Shown: positions 41,688 through 51,038 of the stretch, piece by piece
Position numbering within the stretch: the first letter of the stretch is position 1
Layout: each line of letters begins with the position of its first letter
NCBI GenBank assembly: GCA_947570215.1
Contig: CANOTO010000005.1
Location: 1-64,000 of the forward strand
From: an uncultured Clostridia bacterium
GTDB taxonomy: Bacteria; Bacillota; Clostridia; Christensenellales; CAG-314
Length of the DNA stretch: 64,000 bases
Reading direction: 5' to 3'
Notes under the pieces: model-generated
The model's input: only the letters and a program-made list of their open reading frames with translations
Database searches by the model: none
What the model was told of the DNA's origin: nothing
Translations under genes and position numbers: made by a program

Positions 41688-43001
41688 ATGACGATATTGG
41701 ATATTATCGAAAAGAAGAAAATCAAGCAAGAACTCTCCGCCGAAGAAATCAACTATTTTGTCGAAGGTTTTACCAAGGGCGAAATCCCCGACTATCAGGC
41801 TTCGGCGCTGTTAATGGCGATACTCTTAAACGGAATGACGGACGGCGAGACCTTCGCTCTTACCGATGCAATGCTCCGTTCGGGCGACGTAGTGGATATG
41901 TCTTCGCTTGGCGGCGCTGTTGTAGACAAACATTCGACGGGCGGCATAGGCGACTCGACTACGCTTGCGCTCGCGCCTATTCTTGCCTGCTGCGGGGTGT
42001 ACGTCGCCAAGATGAGCGGCAGGGGCTTGGGATTTACCGGCGGAACAATCGACAAGTTGGAAAGCATACCGGGCTTCGACACCGCGCTCCCGGAAGATGA
42101 GTTTTTCGGCGTTGTAAAAAAAGTCGGCTGCGCGGTAATCGGGCAAACGGCTAATCTTGCGCCCGCGGACAAGAAGATTTACGCCTTGCGCGACGTAACG
42201 GGTACGGTTAATGCCATACCGCTTATTTGCAGCAGCATAATGAGCAAGAAGTTGGCTTCCGGCGCGGATACAATACTTTTAGACGTCAAGTACGGCAGCG
42301 GCGCGTTTATGCCTACTCCCGAAAGCGCGTTGGAGCTTGCCGAAAAGATGGTCGCTATCGGAACGCTTGCCGGCAAACGTATCGGCGCGTTGATAACCGA
42401 TATGCAGCAGCCCTTGTCCGATCACGTGGGCAACAGTCTGGAAATCGTCGGCATAATAGACGTGTTAAACGGCAAAAAGAATCGTTTGTATTACGAAATC
42501 CGCGAAGTCGCCGTTAAGCTTCTCGCATTAACGGGCAAGTACGACGAAAAGTCTGCGGAACAAGCGTTCCGACGGGCGATAGACAGCGGCAATGCTCTCA
42601 ACAAATTTGCTGAAATGGTAACGGCGCAGCACGGCGACGAAAGCTATATTTACAATCCCGATAAATTTGCATTGGGGCAAATGGACGCGGTATTGGCGGA
42701 TAGGGACGGCTACGTTACGGGTATGGCGGCTGCCGACATAGGCAGAGCCGTAACTCATTTGGGCGGCGGACGTATGACCAAGAGCGACGTTGTCGATTTT
42801 TCTGTGGGTGTAGTTATGCGGGTCGCAATAGGCAGTAAGGTAAATAAAGGCGACGTGTTGTGCGAAGTATACCACAACGGCAAGGGGCTGGACGAAGCCA
42901 AGACTCTCATTTCCAACGCCGTGTTTATAGGCAGCCGCAAACCCGCAGAACACAAAATCGCCTACGCTTACGTAGATAAAAACGGAGTTGCGCTTTATTA
43001 A
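41688..43001 (+). CDS. pdp: Pyrimidine-nucleoside phosphorylase
   Basis: The enzyme cleaves uridine and thymidine with phosphate for nucleoside salvage. The 437 residues include the phosphate-binding VVDKHSTGGIGDSTT, the family signature MSGRGLGFTGGTIDKLES and a C-terminal alpha/beta domain. Length and motifs fit the Pyn/Pdp group of Firmicutes. AAGGAAAA precedes the start. It is followed by an S51 peptidase gene after 57 bases. Confidence 0.93.
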   Translation: MTILDIIEKKKIKQELSAEEINYFVEGFTKGEIPDYQASALLMAILLNGMTDGETFALTDAMLRSGDVVDMSSLGGAVVDKHSTGGIGDSTTLALAPILACCGVYVAKMSGRGLGFTGGTIDKLESIPGFDTALPEDEFFGVVKKVGCAVIGQTANLAPADKKIYALRDVTGTVNAIPLICSSIMSKKLASGADTILLDVKYGSGAFMPTPESALELAEKMVAIGTLAGKRIGALITDMQQPLSDHVGNSLEIVGIIDVLNGKKNRLYYEIREVAVKLLALTGKYDEKSAEQAFRRAIDSGNALNKFAEMVTAQHGDESYIYNPDKFALGQMDAVLADRDGYVTGMAAADIGRAVTHLGGGRMTKSDVVDFSVGVVMRVAIGSKVNKGDVLCEVYHNGKGLDEAKTLISNAVFIGSRKPAEHKIAYAYVDKNGVALY

Positions 43002-43058
43002 AAATCTAAATCAATACGAAAGCTTGGAAAAAAATTAAACGCTATTAACAAATAAACT

Positions 43059-43715
43059 ATGATTAACGTATTATTAAACTACTATAATTTCGACGGCGAA
43101 TGGGCGTACAACCACTTAGAACAGTTCGTTCGCAATAAACGTCCGCTTATAATACCGCTTGCCTATCGCGAAGGTCAGGTTTGGGACAACGCCGGCTGGC
43201 TGTCAGTTTACGGCAAAGACGGTGAAAAGTACGATAACATAGTCCGTCCATTCTTGGCGTACGGCTACTCCGAAAGCGATCTCGATTGGCTCAACTTTTA
43301 CGACGGGCGCGATCATCTTCAACAAATAGAAGACGCTACTTTACTGTTTTTTACTGGCGGAATGCCGGAAAAAGCCGTTGCCCGTATGCAGCAACTGGGC
43401 ATAACGCAAGCTGTGCGCAACTTCGACGGCGTTGTTATGGGCGCCTCGGCGGGGGCTATGCTGCAGCTTGGCAGATACCACGTCACTCCCGACGAAGATT
43501 ACGACAGCTACGGCGTATACAACGGTTTGGGAATGGTCACGTGTCTCGACTTGGAAGTGCATTATCTCGCAACGGACTTGCAAAAGCAGTGCAGTAACCG
43601 CGCCGCTCGGGAGCTGCGGCTTCCCGTTTACCGTATATGGCACGAAGGCGGCGTAATTGTGGACGACTTCGATATTACACCGATAGGTAACGTAGAAATA
43701 GTAAAAAAACCTTAG
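43059..43715 (+). CDS. Peptidase S51 family protein (dipeptidase E/cyanophycinase-like)
   Basis: The 218-residue protein shows the S51 nucleophile elbow VMGASAGAM with catalytic Ser, the preceding LLFFTGGMPEKA, and a later HEGGVIV. S51 enzymes act on Asp-containing dipeptides or cyanophycin. No signal peptide is present. No ribosome binding site is visible before the ATG; it may be translated after pdp or from a short leader. Confidence 0.82.
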   Translation: MINVLLNYYNFDGEWAYNHLEQFVRNKRPLIIPLAYREGQVWDNAGWLSVYGKDGEKYDNIVRPFLAYGYSESDLDWLNFYDGRDHLQQIEDATLLFFTGGMPEKAVARMQQLGITQAVRNFDGVVMGASAGAMLQLGRYHVTPDEDYDSYGVYNGLGMVTCLDLEVHYLATDLQKQCSNRAARELRLPVYRIWHEGGVIVDDFDITPIGNVEIVKKP

Positions 43716-43750
43716 ATATAATATAGACATCGCTTCGATTTTTTGCTATA

Positions 43751-43792
43751 ATCTATAATTGTAAAGTTATGCTTACAATTATAGATTTTTTT
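43751..43792 (+). terminator. Intrinsic terminator after the S51 gene
   Basis: ATCTATAATTGTAA (43751-43764) pairs with 43773-43786, followed by seven T. A promoter-like TAGACA-N17-TATAAT (43724-43752) overlaps the start of the stem. Confidence 0.85.
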
Positions 43793-43838
43793 ATGACGTA
43801 ATTACGTAAGCCGAAAAATTTACTTACAGGTGGAAATA

Positions 43839-46214
43839 ATGGCAGACAAGTTTTCTAACGTATTGAGATTTTGCACCCCCGCAAGATGGTGGGGAGAAAA
43901 GTGGCGCGAAGGCTTATATCTCGGCAACGGAAAAATAGGCGCAAACGTCTACGGCGGAGCTTCGGAAGAGAAGATACTCGTCAACGACGCGGCGTTGAAC
44001 TGGATGGGGCGTACTACAGTCGTTCCCGACGTTTCCGTCAAAATTAAGGACGCGCGCAGGCTTATAGATAACGGCTCGTTTATGGACGCGCAAAAGATAT
44101 TGCCTACCGCGTTGGAACAAAAGAGCTTTCATCCGCAGGCGGAGTATCCGCTTCCGCTGTGCGAATTAGATTTGCGTTTTTCCCATTCGGAAATAACCAC
44201 CGACTACAAGCGTTCGTTGGATATGGAAAAGGGCGAAGCCAACGTTTCGTACGCCGTCTCCGGTACGACGTACAAGCGCGATATCTTCGTGTCCCGCGCG
44301 GACAATTTGGTCGCGTACCGTATAACCAAGCAGGGCGGCGGAACAATCAGCTGCAAGTTGTTTGCTTCGCTTACTCACCGCGTAAACGCGCGCACCTACG
44401 AAGGCATTTGCAATATGCCCGAAGGCGTTTCATGCGGTTACGACAAGCAATATATAACCTTTTCCGCGCGTAACGACGACAACGGCACCGACTACGGCGT
44501 TGTAGCTAAGCTCAACGTGCTGGGCGGCAGCGTTCGTCCGGAAAAGGACTATGTGGAAATAACAAACGCGCAATCGGTTTATATTTTGCTCAAAACGTTT
44601 ACCAACGGCTCGCGCGAACGCGAATGGAGTAATCTCAAAACTCAGCTCAACGGCATAAAGGACGGTTACGACAAACTGTTGAAATCGCACGCCGCGCTGC
44701 ATTCCAAGCTGTACAATTCCGTTCAGATACGTTTGGATAACAAGGAAGACAGCACCATCGAAGACCTTTTGTTAGAGGCCGATGCAGGCAAAATGCCCCC
44801 GCGTCTTGCGGAAAAAATTTACAAATTTTCCCGTTATCTTATGGTCGCGGGCACGACGGACGACGGCAATACGTTGTCCCCCGTGGGATTGTGGAACGGC
44901 TGCTACAAGCCGTACAGGGCGTTCAGGTGCGTTTCGGGCGAACTGCAAATGACATATTTGCACACTTTGCAGGGCAATATGTACGCGAATTTGGAAAAGA
45001 CCTTCGACTATTTCGAAAACAATATCGGCGACTACCGCAACAACGCTCAGCGTCTGTTCGGCTGCCGCGGAATAGTCGTTCCCGTCATATCCGCGCCCAA
45101 TACGGGGCGTCTCGGCAGTACCGATACCTTCGCTATCCACTTTACGGGCTGCGCGGCGTGGCTTGCAAACTTCTACTACAAGTACGCCAAAATCAGTCAA
45201 AATACAAAGTTCCTAAAAACGCGCCTTATTCCGTTTATGAAGGAAGCGGCTCTCTTTTACGAAGACTTTTTGAAATATACCCCTTCGGGGTTGGAAATAA
45301 GTCCGTCGGCATTGCCTATGCGCGTTGCGGACAGCTACAAGATTACCGACCGCCCCGTTATAGCCAAAAACAGCGCGTTGGATTTCGCTCTGTGTAAGGA
45401 TTTGTTTACCAATCTTCTTCAAGCGTGCAAGGAGTGCAACGTCAAGGGCGATTTCGACCTGTGGGAAAAGTTCGTCCGCGACATCCCCGAACAGCAGCTG
45501 CAAAGCGACGGTACTTTCAAGGAGTTTGTCAATTCCATCATATCCGTCGATTACACGGGAATATCCAACGGAACGCTTTATAACGCTTATTTCGGAAGCG
45601 CCGTAGATATGGATTCCGACGGAGAAACGGTAGAGCGTTACTTGGCTACCGCCGATAAAAAGCGCGCCGAGCCGTCGTCGCAAAACAGCTACAATATGAC
45701 GGTTTTGGGCTCGGTGTACGCGCGTTTGGGCGACGGCAACAAGGCCAATTTGTGTCTTAACAATGCAGTGCGCGGCTGCGCCATCAACAATCTCGTATTG
45801 TTGGATAAGGACTGGCGCGGAATGGGCATCTGCGGCAGCGGCGTATGGACGCCCGTTCAATTACACGCCAATATGGTGTTTGCAAACGTCGTGCAGCAAA
45901 TGCTTATGTATTCGAGCGGAGACGTTATCCGAATACTCCCCGCTTTGCCGAGCGAATGGACCAATGTCAGCTTCTCCGACTTTGCTGCGGAAAACGGCGT
46001 CAACGTTTCGTGCTCTCTCGACGGCGACAAGAACTTGCTTATAATAAGGTTAGACAGCAAAAAGGAAGCGAAAGTCAAGCTTCGCCTTCCCGAACATGCA
46101 AAAAAACTGCTCAAAACCAATTTGCCTAATAAGCCGGACGGCAAAACCGCGTTCGATTTGACCGTTCCCGCCAATAAAACGATAGAGCTGCAATACAAGT
46201 ACGTTGGGAGATAA
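43839..46214 (+). CDS. GH95-related (alpha-L-fucosidase-like) protein lacking canonical catalytic residues
   Basis: The 791-residue product has the GH95 architecture: an N-terminal beta domain with LGNGKIGANVYGGASEEKI, a linker, a helical barrel core (about 300-690) and a C-terminal beta domain. The expected catalytic motifs are altered: the NIN-type pair reads VSGELQM (365-371), the SPEN motif reads SPSA (489-492), and the DGNFG region reads QLHANMV (674-680). It has no signal peptide. It could be an enzyme of changed specificity or a pseudo-enzyme. ATG 43839 follows AGGTGG; a GTG three codons earlier is possible. Confidence 0.68.
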   Translation: MADKFSNVLRFCTPARWWGEKWREGLYLGNGKIGANVYGGASEEKILVNDAALNWMGRTTVVPDVSVKIKDARRLIDNGSFMDAQKILPTALEQKSFHPQAEYPLPLCELDLRFSHSEITTDYKRSLDMEKGEANVSYAVSGTTYKRDIFVSRADNLVAYRITKQGGGTISCKLFASLTHRVNARTYEGICNMPEGVSCGYDKQYITFSARNDDNGTDYGVVAKLNVLGGSVRPEKDYVEITNAQSVYILLKTFTNGSREREWSNLKTQLNGIKDGYDKLLKSHAALHSKLYNSVQIRLDNKEDSTIEDLLLEADAGKMPPRLAEKIYKFSRYLMVAGTTDDGNTLSPVGLWNGCYKPYRAFRCVSGELQMTYLHTLQGNMYANLEKTFDYFENNIGDYRNNAQRLFGCRGIVVPVISAPNTGRLGSTDTFAIHFTGCAAWLANFYYKYAKISQNTKFLKTRLIPFMKEAALFYEDFLKYTPSGLEISPSALPMRVADSYKITDRPVIAKNSALDFALCKDLFTNLLQACKECNVKGDFDLWEKFVRDIPEQQLQSDGTFKEFVNSIISVDYTGISNGTLYNAYFGSAVDMDSDGETVERYLATADKKRAEPSSQNSYNMTVLGSVYARLGDGNKANLCLNNAVRGCAINNLVLLDKDWRGMGICGSGVWTPVQLHANMVFANVVQQMLMYSSGDVIRILPALPSEWTNVSFSDFAAENGVNVSCSLDGDKNLLIIRLDSKKEAKVKLRLPEHAKKLLKTNLPNKPDGKTAFDLTVPANKTIELQYKYVGR

Positions 46215-46216
46215 CG

Positions 46217-46924
46217 ATGAATTATACCAAGCGGTCTTTGATTTCCGAAGGAAAAACTAAAAAGCTGTGGGCTACCGACGTGCCTACTCACGCCATAGCG
46301 GAGTTTTCCGACGATGCTATGATGTATCACGCCAAAAAGAAGCTGTACTTCAAGGGTAAGGGCAGGTACTGTAACGAAATCAACGCTATTTTAATGAAAG
46401 AACTCAACGACAGCAATATTCTCACTCACTTTGTAGAGAAGCATTCCGACAACGAGATGATTGTCAAGCGCGCCGAGATGATTCCCGTCGAAGTAGTTGT
46501 CCGCAACTATTCCGCGGGCAGTATGATAGACCGTTTGGGTTTGGAGTATCACAAAAAACTCAAATTTCCCGTTATGGAGTTTTGTTACAAAAACGACGCG
46601 CTTAACGACCCGGTTATCAACGAATACCATGCTTTTGCAATGGGGTTATGCACTCAGGAAGAGATGTCCGTTATGCAGTACAACGCAATGCGCGTAAATA
46701 AGGTTCTTGTCGATCTTATGTCCAAGGTAGACGTAGTGGTTGCGGACTTCAAGTTAGAGTTCGGCAGAGTAGGCAACCGCTTGGTCGTAGCCGACGAAAT
46801 TACTCCCAACGTCGCAAGATTTTGGGATAAGGACGCGTTGCGCCGTTTCGATCAGGACGGCGTCAATCCCGAACACGAGTACAGGGAAATTTTGACAAGA
46901 CTGCAAAGCGTTTCTCGCACATAG
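46217..46924 (+). CDS. purC: Phosphoribosylaminoimidazole-succinocarboxamide synthase (SAICAR synthase)
   Basis: PurC joins CAIR and aspartate with ATP in purine synthesis. The 235 residues contain the nucleotide-binding ISEGKTKKLW, the signature IPVEVVVRNYSAGSM and VVADFKLEFGR. It is complete. No other pur gene lies nearby, so it is detached from a pur operon. It follows the GH95-related gene by two bases with GGGAG inside that gene's end, which indicates co-transcription. Confidence 0.95.
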   Translation: MNYTKRSLISEGKTKKLWATDVPTHAIAEFSDDAMMYHAKKKLYFKGKGRYCNEINAILMKELNDSNILTHFVEKHSDNEMIVKRAEMIPVEVVVRNYSAGSMIDRLGLEYHKKLKFPVMEFCYKNDALNDPVINEYHAFAMGLCTQEEMSVMQYNAMRVNKVLVDLMSKVDVVVADFKLEFGRVGNRLVVADEITPNVARFWDKDALRRFDQDGVNPEHEYREILTRLQSVSRT

Positions 46925-47073
46925 CTTGTCAACGTATGTTCGGAAAGTAAAAATAAAGTTCCCGCAAAGCTCGGGCGCGTTTCGCTTTTGCGCCTAAGAG
47001 CGAAGCGAGTATAAGTCACAAAAGGAATGCGCGGGCGATACCGCCGCGCGTGCGGTCGAAAAAGGAGATTTTT

Positions 47074-47550
47074 ATGAAATGTATGTACTGCGGCTGCGAA
47101 GACAGCAAGGTAATAGATTCGCGTTCTACGGACGACGGCAGAAGTATCCGCCGCAGGCGCGAATGTAACGATTGCGGCAGACGTTTTACAACTTTCGAAA
47201 CTATCGAAACAGTGCCGTTTTTGGTAGTAAAGCGCGACGGCACGCGTCAGTCATACGACCGTTTGAAGTTAAAAAACGGCATTATGCGCTCCTGCGAAAA
47301 ACGCCCGATATCTATGTTGCAAATAGACCGTATGGTGGACGACGTGGAAAAGAACCTTTACAACAGTCTCGACGAAGAAATCACTTCGCAAAAAATCGGC
47401 GATATGGTTATGGAAAGACTCAAAGAAGTGGACGAAGTAGCGTATATACGCTTTGCCGCCGTGTACCGTCAGTTTAAGGACAGCGCAACCTTCTTCGAAG
47501 AAATGAGCAAAATTTTCAATACCTCAGGCAAGGGTAAAAAGAAGAATTAG
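47074..47550 (+). CDS. nrdR: Transcriptional repressor NrdR
   Basis: NrdR represses ribonucleotide reductase genes according to ATP/dATP. The 158 residues have a zinc ribbon (MKCMYCGCEDSKV and RRECNDCGRRFTTFE, four Cys) and an ATP-cone domain starting VVKRDGTRQSY. ATG 47074 follows AAGGAG; the upstream in-frame codons do not belong to the family. The gap before it (46925-47073) is GC-rich with small inverted repeats and no gene. Confidence 0.95.
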   Translation: MKCMYCGCEDSKVIDSRSTDDGRSIRRRRECNDCGRRFTTFETIETVPFLVVKRDGTRQSYDRLKLKNGIMRSCEKRPISMLQIDRMVDDVEKNLYNSLDEEITSQKIGDMVMERLKEVDEVAYIRFAAVYRQFKDSATFFEEMSKIFNTSGKGKKKN

Positions 47551-47617
47551 CATAACGAGGAGTTTGGCGGTACCGTTCGGCGTTACGTCGCCGAACTTTT
47601 ACGTTTTTCGGTTAACT

Positions 47618-48187
47618 ATGAAAAATATCGAGCAAGAATTGAAAATGCGCCTTGACGAGCGCGAATACGACATTCTGCTGAACAAGTCCGGCGAGCGTCC
47701 TGTTTTGCAAACCAATTATTATTTCGCTTCGGACGAAATTGCGTCCGACATTATGGTGCGAATCAGGCAGAAGGGACGTTCGTTTTTGCTGTGCTGCAAA
47801 CGCCGTCTTTCTGAGAATGACGGCATAACCGTATGCGACGAACGCGAATGCGACATAACTCTCGCCGACGCGCGCCGTATGCTGGATGACGGTTTGCGTT
47901 GCGGTGAGATTAACGCGAAGCTCGGCTTGGATTTTCAGGATGACTTCCGTTACAAGGGCAAGTTGGATACCTATCGCGCCAAGTTTCTTTTGGACGAATG
48001 GGTGTTGGAGCTGGATAAAAACGAGTACTTGAACGTTACCGACTACGAATTGGAATGCGAATGCAGCCGCGTCGATTCGCTTGTCAAGCTCAAAGCGTGT
48101 CTTTTGTACAATTACGGCGTCGTTTACAAGCCTTCGCGTCCCAAGAGCGAACGCTTCTTCAATGCTTTGCTGTTTGGAAACAAATAG
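47618..48187 (+). CDS. CYTH domain protein (triphosphate tunnel metalloenzyme family)
   Basis: The 189-residue product starts with the ExExK signature as EQELKMRL and has tunnel-type charged strands (VRIRQKGRSFLLCCKRR; YRAKFLLDEWVLELDKN; ELECECS). Bacterial members hydrolyse inorganic triphosphate or related polyphosphates. No clear ribosome site precedes the ATG; a GC hairpin TTCGGCG/CGCCGAA (about 47577-47596) lies just upstream. It is followed immediately by a HAD gene. Confidence 0.82.
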   Translation: MKNIEQELKMRLDEREYDILLNKSGERPVLQTNYYFASDEIASDIMVRIRQKGRSFLLCCKRRLSENDGITVCDERECDITLADARRMLDDGLRCGEINAKLGLDFQDDFRYKGKLDTYRAKFLLDEWVLELDKNEYLNVTDYELECECSRVDSLVKLKACLLYNYGVVYKPSRPKSERFFNALLFGNK

Positions 48188-48188
48188 T

Positions 48189-48839
48189 ATGAAAGCATTG
48201 TCCAAACGGTATAAATATATAATATTCGATTTCGACGGCACTATCAACAATACTGCGCCGGGTATATATGCGACGTTTACCGCGGTACTTGCGCATTTCG
48301 GTATCGACGCTTCCGATATGGATTTGTCCGAGCATATAGGTCCGCCGCTTGCGTACAGCTACAACAAGCTTTTGGGCGCGCAGTATGTGGAAGAAGCTAT
48401 AGCCCTGCATCGAAAAATATTCGTTGATATCAACGCGGTAGAGCAAAGCTTTCCCTACGACGGCGCGGTGGAAACGTTGGACGCGTTGTATAACAGCGGT
48501 CAATACGTTTTGGCTGTGGCTTCGTGCAAATATCAGCCGCATTTAATAAGATCGCTCCAAGTTTTCGGTTTGTCGAAATATTTCACAAGCGTTTACGCGC
48601 AGATACCCACGCGGCTTTACAAGGCGGACGTGCTGCGCGAGTTAATTGCGGACAACGGCTGGAATGCCGCAGATTGCTTGATGATAGGCGACACTATGCA
48701 CGACGTGGACGGCGCAAACGCCAACGGCATAGACGTAGTCGCCGTAACATACGGATTCGAGAAACGTGAAAGGCTGGAAAAAGCTAACGTCGTCGCGTTG
48801 GCAGATAACCCGCAGCAAATATTGCAATTGTTACTGTAA
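48189..48839 (+). CDS. HAD superfamily phosphatase (phosphoglycolate phosphatase/PpaX-like)
   Basis: The 216-residue protein has all HAD motifs: FDFDGTINNT (nucleophile Asp), VASCK, the Lys in RLYKADV and MIGDTMHDVDGA. A helical cap between motifs I and II places it with phosphoglycolate or pyrophosphate phosphatases. ATG 48189 is one base after the CYTH gene stop. The substrate is not determined. Confidence 0.86.
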   Translation: MKALSKRYKYIIFDFDGTINNTAPGIYATFTAVLAHFGIDASDMDLSEHIGPPLAYSYNKLLGAQYVEEAIALHRKIFVDINAVEQSFPYDGAVETLDALYNSGQYVLAVASCKYQPHLIRSLQVFGLSKYFTSVYAQIPTRLYKADVLRELIADNGWNAADCLMIGDTMHDVDGANANGIDVVAVTYGFEKRERLEKANVVALADNPQQILQLLL

Positions 48840-48848
48840 GAGAAATTT

Positions 48849-50510
48849 ATGAAGACTAAAACGGATTATAAAAATTATTTCAAAAACGTTTTCGTCCCCG
48901 TATTGGTATACGGGGCTTTTACCGGACTGCTTGTAGGCACTATCGTATTTTTCTTCAAGTGGGTCGCCGAATGGCTGACGGAAAAGTCTACGGAAATTTA
49001 CCGCGCGGCGCAAGCCAATCCGTGGATAGCGGTAGGAGTCGTGGCCGGGGCCGTGGCTTTGGCATTCGCGGCGTACGGCTTGCAGCGTTGGGCTCCCGAA
49101 ACCAAGGGCGGCGGAATACCGCGCGCCGAAGGCGTATTGCGCGGCATACTCACGTTCCGTTGGTTTCGCACGGGCGTAGCGGTGCTTGTCAACAGTTGGA
49201 TAAGCTTTTTCGCCGGGCTTCCCTTGGGAAGCGAGGGTCCGAGCGTTCTGTTGGGTACGGCAATCGGCGGCGGCACGTGCAAGTTGCCGTTATCTCACGA
49301 CAGCTGGAACCGCTACATTATGACGGGCGGCGCAAGCGCGGGCTTTGCCGTGGCTACGGGCGCTCCGGTTACGGGGCTGCTGTTTGCCTTGGAAGAGGCG
49401 CACAAGCGTTTCACTCCGATGATTTTTCTTATGGCTATGTCGTCGGTGCTTTTCGGCGTAACCGCGTCTAATTTGTGGACGATGCTTTTGGGGCACAATC
49501 CGGCGCCGCTTTTCGACGTGGCTAAATATATGGGCGAGTTTTCGATGAAGGACATTTGGATTCCGCTCTTATTGGGCGTGGCGGTAGCTGTCGTGGCTTG
49601 CGGTTACAATCTGTTCGTATTCGTAATTGGTAAGCTGTACGATACTAAGCTCAGGCGTATCCCGCAGTGGGTTAAGCTTGCAGTGGTTTTCGCTTTAACG
49701 GCGGTAATCGGACTAATTACCGTGGGCGGCTTCAACGGAACGGACGCTTTGTTCGGCGGCGGCGGACTTATAATCAAGCTTGCCGATTACGAGCGGTTTT
49801 CTTGGGCGGTAATATTCGCGCTGTTTCTTATTCGTTTTCTCACCATAGCCTTTTCCACAAGCTCGGGGGCGACGGGCGGCGTATTTATACCTATGCTGTC
49901 TATCGGGGCTTTACTCGGCGCGCTTTTGGGTAAGCTGTTTATCGCTTTGGGTATGTCGCAAGACCTGTACGGCACGGTAGTTATGCTGTCAATGTCGGCG
50001 TTTATGGGGGCTACCACACGCGCTCCTATGACCGCATTGGTGTTTATGGTGGAGTGTACTTGGAGCTTTTCCAATCTGTTCTACGTGGGCATAACGGTAT
50101 TCGTATCCTACCTGATTTGCGAGCTTGTAAAGGTAGAGCCGCTGTACGACGTTCTCTTGGAACGTATGACGGAGCAGCAAAACCACGGCAAAAAGCACGA
50201 AATTATCGAAATGAAGTATGTTGTTGCGCAGGGCGCGTTCGCCGTAGGCAAGAGTATCCGCGACGTACTGTGGCCTGCTAATACCAAGGTGCGTCAGATA
50301 GAAGCCGGCAACGTTTCCCGTATGGACGACGACGGCGAAAAGAAGATTTACGTCGGCGACGTAGTCACTCTTATCACACAAACGTACGACGAGCAAGCAA
50401 CCCGCAGAGAGTTGGACGATATTTTGGGCAAACAGCCGTCCGCGGCGGAAGCCGACCAAGGCGACGAACAGCCCGATTCGTCTGCGGAAGAAACAAAAAA
50501 ATTGCCGTAA
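48849..50510 (+). CDS. ClC family chloride channel/antiporter with C-terminal TrkA-C domain
   Basis: The 553-residue membrane protein has the ClC filter motifs KGGGIPRAEG, GSEGPSVLLG (gating Glu present) and GATGGVFIPM, over about ten or more helices. A cytoplasmic TrkA-C-like domain follows (about 445-520) with GKSIRDVLWPANTKV and VGDVVTLI, then an acidic tail. It probably exchanges Cl- for H+. The gene begins 10 bases after the HAD gene. Confidence 0.92.
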   Translation: MKTKTDYKNYFKNVFVPVLVYGAFTGLLVGTIVFFFKWVAEWLTEKSTEIYRAAQANPWIAVGVVAGAVALAFAAYGLQRWAPETKGGGIPRAEGVLRGILTFRWFRTGVAVLVNSWISFFAGLPLGSEGPSVLLGTAIGGGTCKLPLSHDSWNRYIMTGGASAGFAVATGAPVTGLLFALEEAHKRFTPMIFLMAMSSVLFGVTASNLWTMLLGHNPAPLFDVAKYMGEFSMKDIWIPLLLGVAVAVVACGYNLFVFVIGKLYDTKLRRIPQWVKLAVVFALTAVIGLITVGGFNGTDALFGGGGLIIKLADYERFSWAVIFALFLIRFLTIAFSTSSGATGGVFIPMLSIGALLGALLGKLFIALGMSQDLYGTVVMLSMSAFMGATTRAPMTALVFMVECTWSFSNLFYVGITVFVSYLICELVKVEPLYDVLLERMTEQQNHGKKHEIIEMKYVVAQGAFAVGKSIRDVLWPANTKVRQIEAGNVSRMDDDGEKKIYVGDVVTLITQTYDEQATRRELDDILGKQPSAAEADQGDEQPDSSAEETKKLP

Positions 50511-50546
50511 ACGTGCAATTCCTGCGCAACTATTGTCAAAAAAAAG

Positions 50547-50575
50547 TTGCAATTTGTTTCTTGTTGTGTTATACT
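50547..50575 (+). promoter_or_regulatory. Promoter of secG
   Basis: TTGCAA (50547-50552), 17-base spacer, TATACT (50570-50575). Confidence 0.72.
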
Positions 50576-50640
50576 ACATAAGCGTATTAAGTTTAGGCGG
50601 GGCATTGCGCCATTGCGCCTGTGAACGGAGGTTCGGTAAA

Positions 50641-50946
50641 GTGTTAAATATTCTGGCTTTTGTCGAAACGGCTACAATCGTTTCCGCAGTAAAAATCGCT
50701 CTTGCGGCTCTTGCGCTTATTTGCACGGGCTTTATCGTCTTTATAGTAATGAAGCAATCGGGTAACTCCGACGGTATGGAAGCTATGACGGGTTCTTCCA
50801 AGAACTCGGACGAATCGGAAACCTTTTACGGTAAAAACGCCGGTTCTCGTAAGGAAGCGCGTTTGAAGCTTTTAACGTATATAGCCGCAGGCTTGCTTGC
50901 CGTGTGCTGTATCGTAATGATTGTTTTGCAGACGTTTATCAAGTAA
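50641..50946 (+). CDS. secG: Preprotein translocase subunit SecG
   Basis: SecG assists SecYEG protein export. The product is 101 residues from GTG 50641, set by CGGAGG at 50626-50631. It has two transmembrane helices (about 12-38 and 78-100) and a polar loop with GSSKNSDESETFYGKNAGS. An in-frame start upstream (50533) precedes the likely transcription start and is rejected. The order secG-rnr-smpB is classic for Firmicutes. Confidence 0.9.
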   Translation: MLNILAFVETATIVSAVKIALAALALICTGFIVFIVMKQSGNSDGMEAMTGSSKNSDESETFYGKNAGSRKEARLKLLTYIAAGLLAVCCIVMIVLQTFIK

Positions 50947-50963
50947 TAAACATAAGGAACTAC

Positions 50964-50997
50964 AAGGGGCGATTGAATATTTTCAGTCGCCCCTTTT
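50964..50997 (+). terminator. Terminator after secG
   Basis: AAGGGGCGA-TGAA (50964-50977) pairs with TTCA-TCGCCCCTT (50982-50995) with one mismatch, followed by TTTT. It may partly uncouple secG from rnr. Confidence 0.75.
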
Positions 50998-51038
50998 GAA
51001 TTATAAATTGTCTTTTTATTCAAACTAATAAGGAAAAT

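Noticed and set aside
43724..43792. Promoter directly followed by a terminator, suggesting an attenuator before the GH95-related gene
   Set aside because: The predicted start (about 43759) lies inside the left arm of the stem, so a transcript from it could not form the hairpin; it is better read as the terminator of the upstream unit.
50533..50640. Upstream ATG for a longer SecG
   Set aside because: It precedes the predicted -35/-10 (50547-50575), has no ribosome site and the added residues do not match SecG; GTG 50641 has CGGAGG at good spacing.
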